DNA of 64,000 nucleotides from an uncultured SAR116 cluster alpha proteobacterium (lineage in GTDB: Bacteria; Pseudomonadota; Alphaproteobacteria; Puniceispirillales; Marisalimonadaceae), in NCBI GenBank assembly GCA_902517815.1, contig CABYED010000001.1:124001-188000 (forward strand), read 5' to 3'. Positions 25,125 to 33,473 of the stretch are shown here, piece by piece (the stretch's first letter is position 1; each line of letters begins with the position of its first letter). Both the position numbers and the translations under genes were made by a program. The notes under the pieces were generated by a model that had not been told where the DNA came from, made no database searches, and saw only the letters and a list, made by a program, of their open reading frames with translations.

Positions 25125-25757
25125 ATGAAATTAATTACTGCTACTCCAAGCCCATTTGCTCGTAAGGTACGTGTTGCTTTACTTGAAAAAAATATAAGTT
25201 ACGAAGAAATTATTGATATACCATAGAATTCAAACACCAAAACAAATGGTATTAATCCTCTTGGCAAAATTCCTATCCTCCTTTTAAAAGATCAAGAACC
25301 TATGTTTGACAGCAAAGTTATAAATCAATATTTAGATTACCTAGAACCAAATCCACTTCTATATCCTAGGTCATTTCAAGAGAACATTTCTGCTAGATTA
25401 TTAGAAACAGTTGCAGATGGAATTTGTGACTCTGTTGTTTTAGTATTTTTAGAAAACTCTAGAAACAAAGATTTGAGAAGTAAAAATTGGATTAAAAGAC
25501 AAGAGAAAAAAATTTTTGAAGGGGTAGAGTATTTATCAAATTATCTTAAAGACAAACAATTTTTTGTTGGAAATAGTTTCAGCATTGCTGATATAAGCTG
25601 TTTTTCTTGCTTAGAATACATTGATCTTAGATTTCCAAAATTTGAATGGAAAAACAGATATAAAAATCTAAATAAATACTGGAATATTCATAAAATTAGA
25701 GATTCATTTAAAAAGACAAAACCAAAAACACAAATCATAGAACCTATTCAAGATTAA
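25125..25757 (+). pseudogene. Glutathione S-transferase gene interrupted by an in-frame TAG
   Basis: A GST frame starts MKLITATPSPFARKVRVALL at 25125 and meets TAG at 25224-25226 (codon 34). It then continues in the same frame through NPLGKIPILLLKDQ to the GST C-domain block SIADISCF and a TAA at 25757. Relatives usually have Trp at the stop position (DIPW), so one G-to-A change of TGG explains it. No frameshift is needed. It is either a recent pseudogene, a strain variant or a sequencing error. Confidence 0.85.
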
Positions 25758-25896
25758 AAAAATAAACTTAAGAAAATCTATGATTATAATAATTTATAAA
25801 TATAATAAAAATGCTTTTAAGTTTTAAATTAAACTGCCAGATTAAATTATTTATTGAAAAGATTATTTAGATTATCTCTGGAGTTGGGGATCAGTA

Positions 25897-25989
25897 ATGA
25901 GTAAATTGGGAATTATTTTAATAATTTTATTTGTAATTTTTGTATTTTTTCCAACTATGTCTTATTGGATTAATCAGTGGAGTTTTTAA
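25897..25989 (+). CDS. 30-residue membrane micro-protein upstream of zinc-ribbon gene
   Basis: The frame starts MSKLGIILIILFVIFVFFP and ends INQWSF, a single membrane helix with a short tail. GGAG lies about 12 bases upstream and it ends three bases before the zinc-ribbon gene. The pairing with a zinc-ribbon gene mirrors the locus at 16249-16613. Confidence 0.5.
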   Translation: MSKLGIILIILFVIFVFFPTMSYWINQWSF

Positions 25990-25992
25990 AAG

Positions 25993-26226
25993 ATGTTTAA
26001 GTTAAATAGTTTTTGTAAAGAATGTTTTGATCCACATAAAATAATATGGAGTTGTAAAAAAAACTTTTTAGATAAAAATTGGATTTATCTTTGTGGTAAT
26101 TGCATAAGATATTATCAATATTTAAATGGTAAAGGTTTTAGATCTCAATTCCAAAATATAAAATCTTTCATTAAGTGTAATTTACAGTTGAAGAAAATAG
26201 AACTGCCATTTTATGAAGCAATGTAA
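25993..26226 (+). CDS. Small four-cysteine zinc-ribbon-like protein (paralogue 2)
   Basis: A 77-residue protein with C8-x2-C11, C21, C34-x2-C37 and C62. It shares with the 16392 protein the pattern C-x2-C-x2-P-x-K-x2-W-x-C-K, W-I/V-x2-C-x-N-C-I-R and the later NIK-x-I/F-I-x-C-x-L. A zinc-binding treble-clef or ribbon is likely. It lies between micro-membrane genes. Confidence 0.7.
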   Translation: MFKLNSFCKECFDPHKIIWSCKKNFLDKNWIYLCGNCIRYYQYLNGKGFRSQFQNIKSFIKCNLQLKKIELPFYEAM

Positions 26227-26234
26227 ATAAAATT

Positions 26235-26525
26235 ATGGAACATATGATTTTTGAAATATTTATATTTTGTATGTTTATAATTTTAGGTGTTTTAATTTTT
26301 GGTATAATGAAATGGTTATTTAAATATTTAAAACTATGCTACCTCCACATTAATTGGAAAATTAAAATATTAATTATTTTTCCTCTAAGTGCTCTTATAA
26401 TTATCCCTTGGTTTCTTTTTCAAACTCTAATTTTTAAAGGTTATGTAGAATTAATTATGGCAATTATATTAGGGTCTATCGGCTCTCACTATATTTTTGG
26501 GGATGAAGAAAAAAATGAAATTTAA
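26235..26525 (+). CDS. Small membrane protein in zinc-ribbon cluster
   Basis: A 96-residue protein with three hydrophobic segments (about 4-30, 42-66, 70-87) and a charged C-terminal tail DEEKNEI. It lies eight bases after zinc-ribbon paralogue 2 and 24 before paralogue 3, so the genes probably form one transcript. Family not recognised. Confidence 0.6.
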   Translation: MEHMIFEIFIFCMFIILGVLIFGIMKWLFKYLKLCYLHINWKIKILIIFPLSALIIIPWFLFQTLIFKGYVELIMAIILGSIGSHYIFGDEEKNEI

Positions 26526-26549
26526 AAAATATTTATATATTATTAATCT

Positions 26550-26759
26550 ATGAAATATCATTATTGTTCAAGATGTAATCATCCCTCTAAAAAATTATTT
26601 AATTGTAAGTACGAGAAAAATGACAATGATTGTTTTGTTCTTTGTGCCAATTGTGCATTAAAGTGTAGCAAGATTTTTAAAAAAACTTTTAAATCAAAAT
26701 CTGGAAAATTTGTTTCAATTGGTTTGTTAAAATCCAGGAAAGAAAGAAGTATTTTTTAA
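26550..26759 (+). CDS. Small four-cysteine zinc-ribbon-like protein (paralogue 3)
   Basis: A 69-residue protein with C6-x2-C9, C19, C32-x2-C35 and extra C28 and C39. It shares C-x2-C-x2-P-x-K, the C-K after it, and F-V-x2-C-x-N-C with paralogues 1 and 2, but its C-terminus is different and very basic. Function unknown; RNA or protein binding is possible. Confidence 0.65.
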   Translation: MKYHYCSRCNHPSKKLFNCKYEKNDNDCFVLCANCALKCSKIFKKTFKSKSGKFVSIGLLKSRKERSIF

Positions 26760-26822
26760 TTCTATTCAAAAAAGTATTGAATAATCTTTACCTCTAATTT
26801 TAAATTTGTTTAAATTACGTGC

Positions 26823-27185
26823 ATGACAAAACCAATAAATATATATTCTAAATTCAATAAATTTGATGATTACTGGTCTCCAAAAGTAATATCTGAGATG
26901 AATAATTATCAATTTAAACTAGTTAAAATAAAAGGGGAATTTATTAAACATCATCATTCAGACACAGATGAAGTTTTTATCGTAATCAAAGGTAGTATGA
27001 AAATAGAATTTGATGCAGAAATCATAGAAGTAAATGAAGGTGAAATGATAGTAGTACCTAAAGGAGTGGATCACAAACCAACTGCTGAAAACGAATGTCA
27101 TGTGATGTTAGTAGAACCAAAAGGAATATTAAATACTGGTAATGTAAAAGGAGATTTAACAGCTCCTAATGATGAATGGATTTAA
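26823..27185 (+). CDS. Cupin-domain protein
   Basis: A 120-residue single-domain cupin. Motif 1 is GEFIKHHHSDTDEVFIVIKG (about 39-58), with metal ligands H44, H46 and E51-type residues. Motif 2 is GVDHKPTA, with its His. It probably binds a divalent metal; enzyme and substrate are unknown. It is followed by the MORN-like gene after three bases. Confidence 0.85.
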   Translation: MTKPINIYSKFNKFDDYWSPKVISEMNNYQFKLVKIKGEFIKHHHSDTDEVFIVIKGSMKIEFDAEIIEVNEGEMIVVPKGVDHKPTAENECHVMLVEPKGILNTGNVKGDLTAPNDEWI

Positions 27186-27188
27186 GCA

Positions 27189-27770
27189 ATGATTTCAGTT
27201 TATATAAAATTCATTTGGATGATTGTTTTTACATTCCTAATCTTTTTTATAGTTCGTTCTGTTCATAGTGAGACCATGAATGATTTAATTTGGGAAAAAG
27301 GAATTTATTATAAAAAAAATACCAATATTCCTTTCAGTGGAAAGATAAATGGAAACATCAAAGGTCAGTTCCAAGATGGAAAGAAAGAAGGTACATGGTT
27401 AAGATATTATAGTAATGGACAATTATTTTCTGTATCAAATTATAAAACTGGTAGAAAAAATGGTGCCTGGATTACTTACAACAATAAAGGTCATTTAATA
27501 GAAAAGGGTCAATACAAAAATGATCTTGAAGAGGGTCACTGGATACGTCTATTTGAAAATGGTGAAATAAGCTACAAAGGTAAGTTTAAGAATGGCAAAA
27601 AATCAGGATCTTGGGTTGCTTTCTATTATAATGGACAATTGAAATATCAAGGGAATTATAAAAACGGGACCAAGGATGGTTATTGGGAATATTTTTCTCC
27701 ATCTGGTTATTTATATGAGGATTATTCTGGTTATTTTAAAAACAATAAAAAAGTTAGCAGTAAAATTTGA
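27189..27770 (+). CDS. Exported MORN/YwqK-repeat protein
   Basis: A 193-residue protein with an N-terminal membrane or signal segment (about 5-28). It then has five repeats of the type G-x-W-x3-Y-x-N-G-x-L, for example GTWLRYYSNGQL, GAWITYNNKGHL and GSWVAFYYNGQL. These MORN-related repeats form extended beta sheets found in envelope proteins. It is probably periplasmic. Its role is unknown. Confidence 0.8.
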   Translation: MISVYIKFIWMIVFTFLIFFIVRSVHSETMNDLIWEKGIYYKKNTNIPFSGKINGNIKGQFQDGKKEGTWLRYYSNGQLFSVSNYKTGRKNGAWITYNNKGHLIEKGQYKNDLEEGHWIRLFENGEISYKGKFKNGKKSGSWVAFYYNGQLKYQGNYKNGTKDGYWEYFSPSGYLYEDYSGYFKNNKKVSSKI

Positions 27771-27790
27771 AAAAAATTACTAACTTAATT

Positions 27791-28036
27791 TTAGCCTGCA
27801 ACTCCTCTTAGCATTGAAATAAATGGAATTATTTTAGAGACAAAATTTTGAAATAGAGCAACAGGATTAATTCCAAATCTTGGCAAAATAAAAAATATCA
27901 TTACTACAAACAATAGTGTTAAAATTATTGGAAAGATGAATTTAGGACTTCCATTCTCGCCTTTAGACATAAATAAATTAAATACAAAATAAGCAATCGA
28001 AAAAATGATAACTAAAAAGATTATAAGTTTTAACAT
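27791..28036 (-). CDS. Small two- or three-helix membrane protein
   Basis: An 81-residue hydrophobic protein: helices at about 2-23, 33-54 and possibly 57-75, joined by SKGENGSPKF. No family recognised. It converges with the MORN-repeat gene. Confidence 0.6.
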   Translation of the reverse strand: MLKLIIFLVIIFSIAYFVFNLFMSKGENGSPKFIFPIILTLLFVVMIFFILPRFGINPVALFQNFVSKIIPFISMLRGVAG

Positions 28037-28055
28037 TTATTAAGTTTATGCTTTA

Positions 28056-28202
28056 TTACTGTAAGTTTGGTTTTTTTGAAAAATGTTTAGTTAACATTTT
28101 TCTTATGTTGTCCTTAATTTTAGAGTAATTCCAAATACAGACAAATGAAGCTAAAGCTAAAACAAAAGTAGAAAATAAACTTGTTGTAGAAACAATACAC
28201 AT
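28056..28202 (-). CDS. Possible 48-residue membrane micro-protein
   Basis: The frame starts MCIVSTTSLFSTFVLALASF, a single membrane helix, and ends in a basic tail KKPNLQ. There is no clear ribosome site, so it may be chance; composition and neighbours make it worth keeping. Confidence 0.35.
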   Translation of the reverse strand: MCIVSTTSLFSTFVLALASFVCIWNYSKIKDNIRKMLTKHFSKKPNLQ

Positions 28203-28286
28203 AAATATACTTTAATTTAAGAATAGATACTTTTCAAGTTGTATTTAAAAAATTAAACATTTTTAATTTAATATTTTTTCTTATAT

Positions 28287-28829
28287 TTAATAAATATCTG
28301 TAAGCGATGAATTATTATTTTTTGGATTATTTACATCCATAGAAACACGATAAAAATTTATATTATTGTTTGCATTACTATTAAAAATATCTTTTCCTAA
28401 AAGAAATGACGTAATTTCAGACTCTTCTAATAAGACAGGTTGTCTGTGATGTATATGATTTATTTGATCTACGGAATTTCTTGTCAAAATTAAACAACCA
28501 ATCTCATTATATAGACCGGCAAAATAATTAGTTTGGGAAAAGTGATAATAAGGTATTTTTTTATTATCTTTTCTTTGCCACTCATACCAACCATTGTTAA
28601 AAATTATACATCTCTTTGAATTTTTAAATGATGGCTTTTCATTCATAGTTTCAGAACGACAATTAATTAGGTTCATATCTTGTTTCCATAATGGAGAATA
28701 TGACCATTTCATTAACAGCGATTTTTCTTTAGTTTTTACTGGTACTAATTGTGACGGACATACATTATACGATACTTCATATTCTAAATTGAATGCATTT
28801 TTTGACGAAATAACAAATCTTCCACACAT
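28287..28829 (-). CDS. SRAP/HMCES-family protein (YedK-like), abasic-site DNA-protein crosslinker
   Basis: A 180-residue protein starting MCGRF. Removal of Met leaves Cys2, which in this family bonds covalently to abasic sites in single-stranded DNA. The conserved INCRSET (N56, R58), GWYEW (E83) and HHRQP (H127/H128) are present. I chose the ATG at 28829 because Cys must follow the first Met; the longer frame would bury it. It is shorter than YedK (about 220), mainly in loops. Confidence 0.88.
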   Translation of the reverse strand: MCGRFVISSKNAFNLEYEVSYNVCPSQLVPVKTKEKSLLMKWSYSPLWKQDMNLINCRSETMNEKPSFKNSKRCIIFNNGWYEWQRKDNKKIPYYHFSQTNYFAGLYNEIGCLILTRNSVDQINHIHHRQPVLLEESEITSFLLGKDIFNSNANNNINFYRVSMDVNNPKNNNSSLTDIY

Positions 28830-28937
28830 CTGAATAGAATACCTTATTCTATTCAAAACTAGTAAACAAAAAAAAATTAATTAATAATTATAATAAATAT
28901 TTAAAAATTAATGTTTATGTTGTTCTGAGTTAAACCT

Positions 28938-29315
28938 TTGCTTGCTGATATTATTTTAATTTTACATTTTCTTGTTGTAATTTTTATTACTGTTGGTTTT
29001 TTATTGGTGCCTATTGGTTATTATTATGATTGGAGTTGGATAAAAAACTTTAAACTAAGATTATTTCATTTTGGTCTAATGTTTATAGTGACATTCGAAA
29101 CTCTTGTTGGCATAACTTGTCCATTAACCTCTATTGAAAATTATCTTCGAGGAATAAATAATAGTAAATCTTTTATTTCTTTTTGGATTGAAAAGATTAT
29201 TTACTGGGACTTTCCAACTAGTTTTTTTATATTTTTATATTTTGTATTTTTAGGATGGACATTTTTAATGTGGAAGATTTATCCACCAAAGTTTAAGAAC
29301 AGTTATTTAAAATAA
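28938..29315 (+). CDS. DUF2784-family membrane protein
   Basis: A 125-residue protein with three or four membrane segments. The family block LHFLVVIFITVGFLLV opens it, and ITCPLTSIENYLRG (about 59-72) is the DUF2784 signature. The start is TTG at 28938; an upstream ATG frame closes. Function unknown. Confidence 0.8.
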   Translation: MLADIILILHFLVVIFITVGFLLVPIGYYYDWSWIKNFKLRLFHFGLMFIVTFETLVGITCPLTSIENYLRGINNSKSFISFWIEKIIYWDFPTSFFIFLYFVFLGWTFLMWKIYPPKFKNSYLK

Positions 29316-29362
29316 TTTATCATAAATATTAGATTAAAAACTTTAACAAATAAGAGATTAAT

Positions 29363-29536
29363 ATGGATTTTAAATATGCTCAAAGTTGGTTACTTGGAAT
29401 TGTTTGCTTTGTATATGGAATTTATAGAATTATAGGTGGATCGGATGAATCCTTTAATTGGGTAGACGCTGCAGCTATTTTTGGATTTTGCTATTCAATT
29501 TATTATACCCAACTAAAAAAATTAGGAGAAGATTAG
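29363..29536 (+). CDS. 57-residue membrane micro-protein, possible relative of 32291
   Basis: The frame starts MDFKYAQSWLLGIVCFVYGI and has two membrane segments split by GGSDESFNW. The second includes IFGFCYSIYYTQ, like the GGFCFGVYLTK of the protein at 32291. AAGAGA lies eight bases upstream. No known family. Confidence 0.6.
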   Translation: MDFKYAQSWLLGIVCFVYGIYRIIGGSDESFNWVDAAAIFGFCYSIYYTQLKKLGED

Positions 29537-29606
29537 AGATATTCAATTATGAATAAACATACATTTTGTATATATAAGTATGTATAATTTTATTAATTAT
29601 TATATA

Positions 29607-29801
29607 TTAATCTTTTTTTAATAGATTTTTAATGCTGTTTAAAAGTTGTTGATTATCGTCTTTATACTTAAATTTTATTAATGCAATTTTATCATCAATG
29701 TTATTAGCTTTTTCCAGATAAGAGTTAAAAAAATCACTTTTCTTGGATTTTAGCTTTTCTTCAGTTTTAAATTTATTAAGCTTATCATTTTCTTTATTCA
29801 T
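29607..29801 (-). CDS. Hypothetical small charged protein
   Basis: A 64-residue Lys/Asp/Asn-rich, helical protein without Cys or membrane segments. It could form a coiled coil. No family recognised. Confidence 0.45.
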   Translation of the reverse strand: MNKENDKLNKFKTEEKLKSKKSDFFNSYLEKANNIDDKIALIKFKYKDDNQQLLNSIKNLLKKD

Positions 29802-29897
29802 AAATTATAGTACCACATGTCAGATCTTAAAATAAATATAGCTTGAAAATTTTTATTACTCTTTACGTTAAGCTATTAATCAGTTTAAAATTTACAT

Positions 29898-30230
29898 ATG
29901 ATAAAAGATAAATTTTGCTTTGTATATGTAACAGTTGAGAATTTTGAGCAAGCAGAGCTAATTGCTGAACTTGCGATTAAAGACAAATTAGTAGCATGCG
30001 CAAATATTTTCCCAGAGTCTCATTCCATGTTTGAATGGAAAGGAGAAGTTAAATTAGAAAAAGAAACAGTTTTACTTTTAAAAACATTAGTTAATAAATA
30101 TGATTTACTTGAAAAGTTAATAATTAAAAATCACGTATACGAAACACCATGTATACTAAAGATAGATGTTTCTAAGGGGCATAAAGATTTTTTAAAATGG
30201 GTTGAAACGTCTGTAAGTCTATCTGATTAA
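29898..30230 (+). CDS. cutA: CutA1-type divalent-cation tolerance protein
   Basis: A 110-residue trimeric ferredoxin-like protein. The CutA signatures are VACANIFPESHSMFEWKGEV (about 34-53) and HVYETPCIL (about 78-86). It was named for copper tolerance, though its true role is unsettled. The next gene starts one base after its stop. Confidence 0.92.
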   Translation: MIKDKFCFVYVTVENFEQAELIAELAIKDKLVACANIFPESHSMFEWKGEVKLEKETVLLLKTLVNKYDLLEKLIIKNHVYETPCILKIDVSKGHKDFLKWVETSVSLSD

Positions 30231-30231
30231 A

Positions 30232-30669
30232 ATGTATAAATTATATATGAAAAAAATATCTACTTTTTTAATGATTTCGTTTATGTCTATTTCAATGACT
30301 TATGCTTCTGAAAAAATAATCTTGGAAGACTATATCAATTCTTTTGCATGGGAAAAAAGGATAGTCCTTTTTATTTCAAAATCAAAATACGTTTATTTCA
30401 TAAATGAAACCGATAATTTTTTTAAAAAAAACAAGTGTGAGAATGATAATAGAAATTTAAAGTATATTCGAATAGTAGGTGATGAAGTAAAAAAATATAA
30501 TATTTCAGAAAAATTTAAAAACAAATATGGAATGTGGTTGATTGGTTATGACGGTCAAATAAAATCATATTCATCAGATATCTCATTATTAAAAGAAATT
30601 TATAATGTTGTAGACAAAATGCCTTTAAGGAAAGAAGAAATAATAAAACAAAAAATTAAATGTAACTAA
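30232..30669 (+). CDS. Exported DUF4174-like protein
   Basis: A 145-residue protein with a signal peptide (MKKISTFLMISFMSISMTYA after five leading residues). The mature part has WEKRIVLFIS, YGMWLIGYDGQIK and the VDKMPLRKEEI end, the DUF4174 pattern related to thioredoxin-like folds. Whether translation starts at 30232 or at the ATG at 30247 is open; the latter starts the signal peptide directly. Confidence 0.75.
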   Translation: MYKLYMKKISTFLMISFMSISMTYASEKIILEDYINSFAWEKRIVLFISKSKYVYFINETDNFFKKNKCENDNRNLKYIRIVGDEVKKYNISEKFKNKYGMWLIGYDGQIKSYSSDISLLKEIYNVVDKMPLRKEEIIKQKIKCN

Positions 30670-30756
30670 TAAATTAAGTTGATAGTTGAATAAAATAAAA
30701 AAATTACCAAATATCTACATGATCACGAAATTAAAACATCTGCTATACTCTACAAA

Positions 30757-31434
30757 ATGATATTTTATATAACACTACTTCTAATATTATCAATTGCCCC
30801 AATGATATGGCTAAATTATGTATTTACTAAAAATGACAAAATTCTAATAAACATGCCTTTTACTGGATTAGAGTTCGGCAAAATTATTCTTAAGGAACTT
30901 GGTTTAAATGATGTTAAAATTGAAAAATCTTTAAGTATGGATCATTATGATCTTAGTGAAAAAAAAGTAAAAGTTTCAGAAAATCGTCTTTCTCGGAAAA
31001 GTCTTACTGCAATATCGATTGTCTGCCACGAAATTGGTCACGCAATGCAACATCATGAAAAATATAAACCGCTTGAACACAGGACAAGTCTTGTTAAGAA
31101 TACAGCATGGATCTCACAGTTAGGTAGCGGGTTATTATTAATGGGTATACCGACAATCTTTGCAACTGGTTCTTATTCATTAATAAAAGTTTGTCTAATA
31201 TTAGTATTATTATCACTTATAATAGGTGTAATAGTTCATTTAATAACTTTAGAAGTTGAATTAGATGCTAGTTTTAATAGAGCTTTGCCATTAATTAAAA
31301 GTAAAGTACCAGAAGAATATCATGACGCTTGTCAATCTATTCTTAAAGCTGCAGCTTTTACTTATGTTATTGGAGTTATAAGAAACTTTGTGTCACTAAG
31401 ATTTATTTGGTTATTACTTTCAAGAATTAGATAA
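30757..31434 (+). CDS. YugP-type zinc metallopeptidase
   Basis: A 225-residue membrane metallopeptidase. The zinc motif is CHEIGHAMQHH (H91, E92, H95), and the downstream LEVELDASFNRAL supplies the third ligand region. Membrane segments lie at about 2-22, 120-140 and 145-168. A Gly-rich NMPFTGLEFGK stretch near 35-42 is typical. The substrate is unknown. Confidence 0.9.
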   Translation: MIFYITLLLILSIAPMIWLNYVFTKNDKILINMPFTGLEFGKIILKELGLNDVKIEKSLSMDHYDLSEKKVKVSENRLSRKSLTAISIVCHEIGHAMQHHEKYKPLEHRTSLVKNTAWISQLGSGLLLMGIPTIFATGSYSLIKVCLILVLLSLIIGVIVHLITLEVELDASFNRALPLIKSKVPEEYHDACQSILKAAAFTYVIGVIRNFVSLRFIWLLLSRIR

Positions 31435-31436
31435 TT

Positions 31437-31631
31437 ATGACTACTAAAAAACAAAAATATATTATTACACTTTTAGTAGATAATAAAGAATGGAACAGCC
31501 AACCTATAGAGGGAGAATTGGGTGACCTTCAGAGTATAATTGATGAAGCGTTAGAACAACACAGAATTTCTAGATTTTTTACAATTAGACCAAAGCACGT
31601 AGAATTTAAAAGAGCAACGTTACTTAAATAA
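31437..31631 (+). CDS. Hypothetical small soluble protein
   Basis: A 64-residue protein with no recognised family. It starts two bases after the peptidase gene, so it is probably co-expressed. Confidence 0.55.
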   Translation: MTTKKQKYIITLLVDNKEWNSQPIEGELGDLQSIIDEALEQHRISRFFTIRPKHVEFKRATLLK

Positions 31632-31642
31632 ACATATTTGAT

Positions 31643-32185
31643 TTAATCTATAAAATTAATTTCTTTAATATAAATATCTGCAGAATGATCTCTTCCAAAT
31701 GCAACAACTCCTACAGATGTAATATTTTCAGGATTAATTTGTTTAGATAAGAAAATACTAGACCTTTTAAATTCATTAATTGGTAATTTAAATATTTTGT
31801 AATCATTAACAACTTTAAAACTAATTTGATAATATTGCCACGGTAGTAAAGTACCAGATGTTCTCAGGTGAATAAAATAATTTTGATTATTACCTTTTGC
31901 AGTTATTTTAATAAATTTTGTGCCCTTTAAACTTGATTTTTCAACTTTTCTTCTAATTTGAATGAAACCACCCTTATTTTCTGTGGAAACGTTTCCAGTC
32001 AAACGTGCATACAAATTATTGTTTTCATTAAAAAACTCGACTTTACCCGTAGATATCCCACCCATAACTTGATCTGAAATAAATTGCCACTTTTTTGGAT
32101 TTTCAAAATTGTCTTTAAATATCGTATTACCTACTGCTTCTTGGGTTAAAATAAAGAAAAGAAAAATAAATTTAAAAATATTCAT
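31643..32185 (-). CDS. CIA30-like (NDUFAF1-like) exported protein
   Basis: A 180-residue protein with a signal-like N-terminus (about 1-19). The domain has FISDQVMGGISTGKV, NKGGFIQIRRK and SVGVVAFGRDHSADIYI, the pattern of the complex I intermediate-associated protein 30 beta-sandwich. In bacteria these are mostly uncharacterised and probably bind sugars or membrane parts. A role in complex I assembly should not be assumed. Confidence 0.8.
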   Translation of the reverse strand: MNIFKFIFLFFILTQEAVGNTIFKDNFENPKKWQFISDQVMGGISTGKVEFFNENNNLYARLTGNVSTENKGGFIQIRRKVEKSSLKGTKFIKITAKGNNQNYFIHLRTSGTLLPWQYYQISFKVVNDYKIFKLPINEFKRSSIFLSKQINPENITSVGVVAFGRDHSADIYIKEINFID

Positions 32186-32290
32186 ACTAAATAAGAAAAT
32201 TACGTTTTATAATGATAATTATTTTAATTTTATTTGTAATAAAAGTTTATCAATTTTTTAATTTAATAAACTTAAAAATATTGGAACAAA

Positions 32291-32476
32291 ATGAAAAAAC
32301 AAATTATTGGCTGGATTATTGTTGCATCTGCATTGATATGGGGCATATTAAGATGGATGGATTTAGTTGAACCAAATTTTGTTATAAATTTTTTTGCCAT
32401 TGGTGGCTTCTGCTTTGGAGTTTACCTTACTAAAAATCCAAATGAAGAAAATGATGAATTTAAATCTAATAATTAG
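32291..32476 (+). CDS. 61-residue membrane micro-protein
   Basis: Two membrane segments (about 4-22 and 29-47) with GGFCFGVYLTK in the second, then an acidic tail. It resembles the 57-residue protein at 29363 in spacing and motif. Function unknown. Confidence 0.6.
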   Translation: MKKQIIGWIIVASALIWGILRWMDLVEPNFVINFFAIGGFCFGVYLTKNPNEENDEFKSNN

Positions 32477-32513
32477 CATTTAAATTTTAGGTAAATTTAA
32501 ATTCGAGACTGAA

Positions 32514-32681
32514 ATGACCAAAAGAGATTATCCAAAAGAAATCAGCCAAGATGAGTGGCTAAAAAGACAAAATTATTTTCTTGAAGAACAAAACAAGAGA
32601 CTAAAAAATGAATTAGCTGAATCTAAGGAATATATAAATGTACTTATTAACAAGTTGAAGTTATATCAATCAAAACAGTAA
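32514..32681 (+). CDS. 55-residue coiled-coil micro-protein
   Basis: The frame starts MTKRDYPKEISQDEWLKRQN and continues with a heptad-like helix to KLYQSKQ. It is charged, has no Cys, and lies 13 bases upstream of the MAPEG gene. Codon use is ordinary. It is plausible as a real short gene. Confidence 0.55.
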   Translation: MTKRDYPKEISQDEWLKRQNYFLEEQNKRLKNELAESKEYINVLINKLKLYQSKQ

Positions 32682-32694
32682 CCTGGAGAAAAAA

Positions 32695-33075
32695 ATGACG
32701 CTAACAAGTATTCTGATACTATCTTTTTTATTAGTCCTAATCCAAATTACCATTCCTGTACTAATAAGCCTGTTAACAAATAATGTAAAATTATCTTATT
32801 TATTCTCTTCCAGAGATAATATTGCAAATACTTCAATTTATATAGGTAGAGCTAATAGATCATTAAAAAATTTATTTGAAACACTACCAATATTTATTGG
32901 ATTAATTCTTTTATCAATTATTAGTGATGTAGATAATTCTTTCCTAGCAATGATCTGGTTATTAGCAAGAATAATCTATGTTCCAGTATATATTGTTGGA
33001 ATAAATTATGTAAGGACAGGCATTTGGGCAATCGCTCTTATTTGTTTAATTATGATGAGTTTGAACTTTTTATAA
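32695..33075 (+). CDS. MAPEG-family membrane protein
   Basis: A 126-residue protein with four membrane helices. RANRSLKNLFETLPIFIGLI (about 53-72) is the MAPEG block that binds glutathione in eukaryotic members. CTGGAG is a possible ribosome site. Bacterial members of this short type are mostly uncharacterised. Confidence 0.85.
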   Translation: MTLTSILILSFLLVLIQITIPVLISLLTNNVKLSYLFSSRDNIANTSIYIGRANRSLKNLFETLPIFIGLILLSIISDVDNSFLAMIWLLARIIYVPVYIVGINYVRTGIWAIALICLIMMSLNFL

Positions 33076-33079
33076 GAAT

Positions 33080-33376
33080 TTAAGAATTTGAATCAACTAT
33101 AACCTCACCACTGTAAACAACTTCTTTGGGGGATAAAGAATTTGGTAGGGAATTATGTTTTGATAAATAAGATCTAATTTCCTTCAAATGTTTTTCATCG
33201 TCATATTTCCAGATACTTGTCACTTGATTTTTAAGTGAGGTATTTTGTATCATTGTAAAATTTACTTTAAGTTTATCTTTAAGCGCATCTTCATAAATCT
33301 TTTGAGAAATAGTAATAAACATTTCTGCATGTTGTTCGTTTTGGAATGTTCTAACTGTTATTCTCATTATAGACAT
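33080..33376 (-). CDS. Hypothetical protein, ABM-like
   Basis: A 98-residue protein. RITVRTFQNEQHAEMF and VTSIWKYDDEKHLKEI have the rhythm of small dimeric alpha/beta-barrel proteins. Met1 or Met4 may start it. Function unknown. Confidence 0.55.
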   Translation of the reverse strand: MSIMRITVRTFQNEQHAEMFITISQKIYEDALKDKLKVNFTMIQNTSLKNQVTSIWKYDDEKHLKEIRSYLSKHNSLPNSLSPKEVVYSGEVIVDSNS

Positions 33377-33473
33377 AAAAATATTCTATAAACTGATTAC
33401 AAGAAATTCAAATATTTTATATGATACTACTTAAGTTTGATTTTTATTTGTAATAAAAAATATTGAGGTATAA

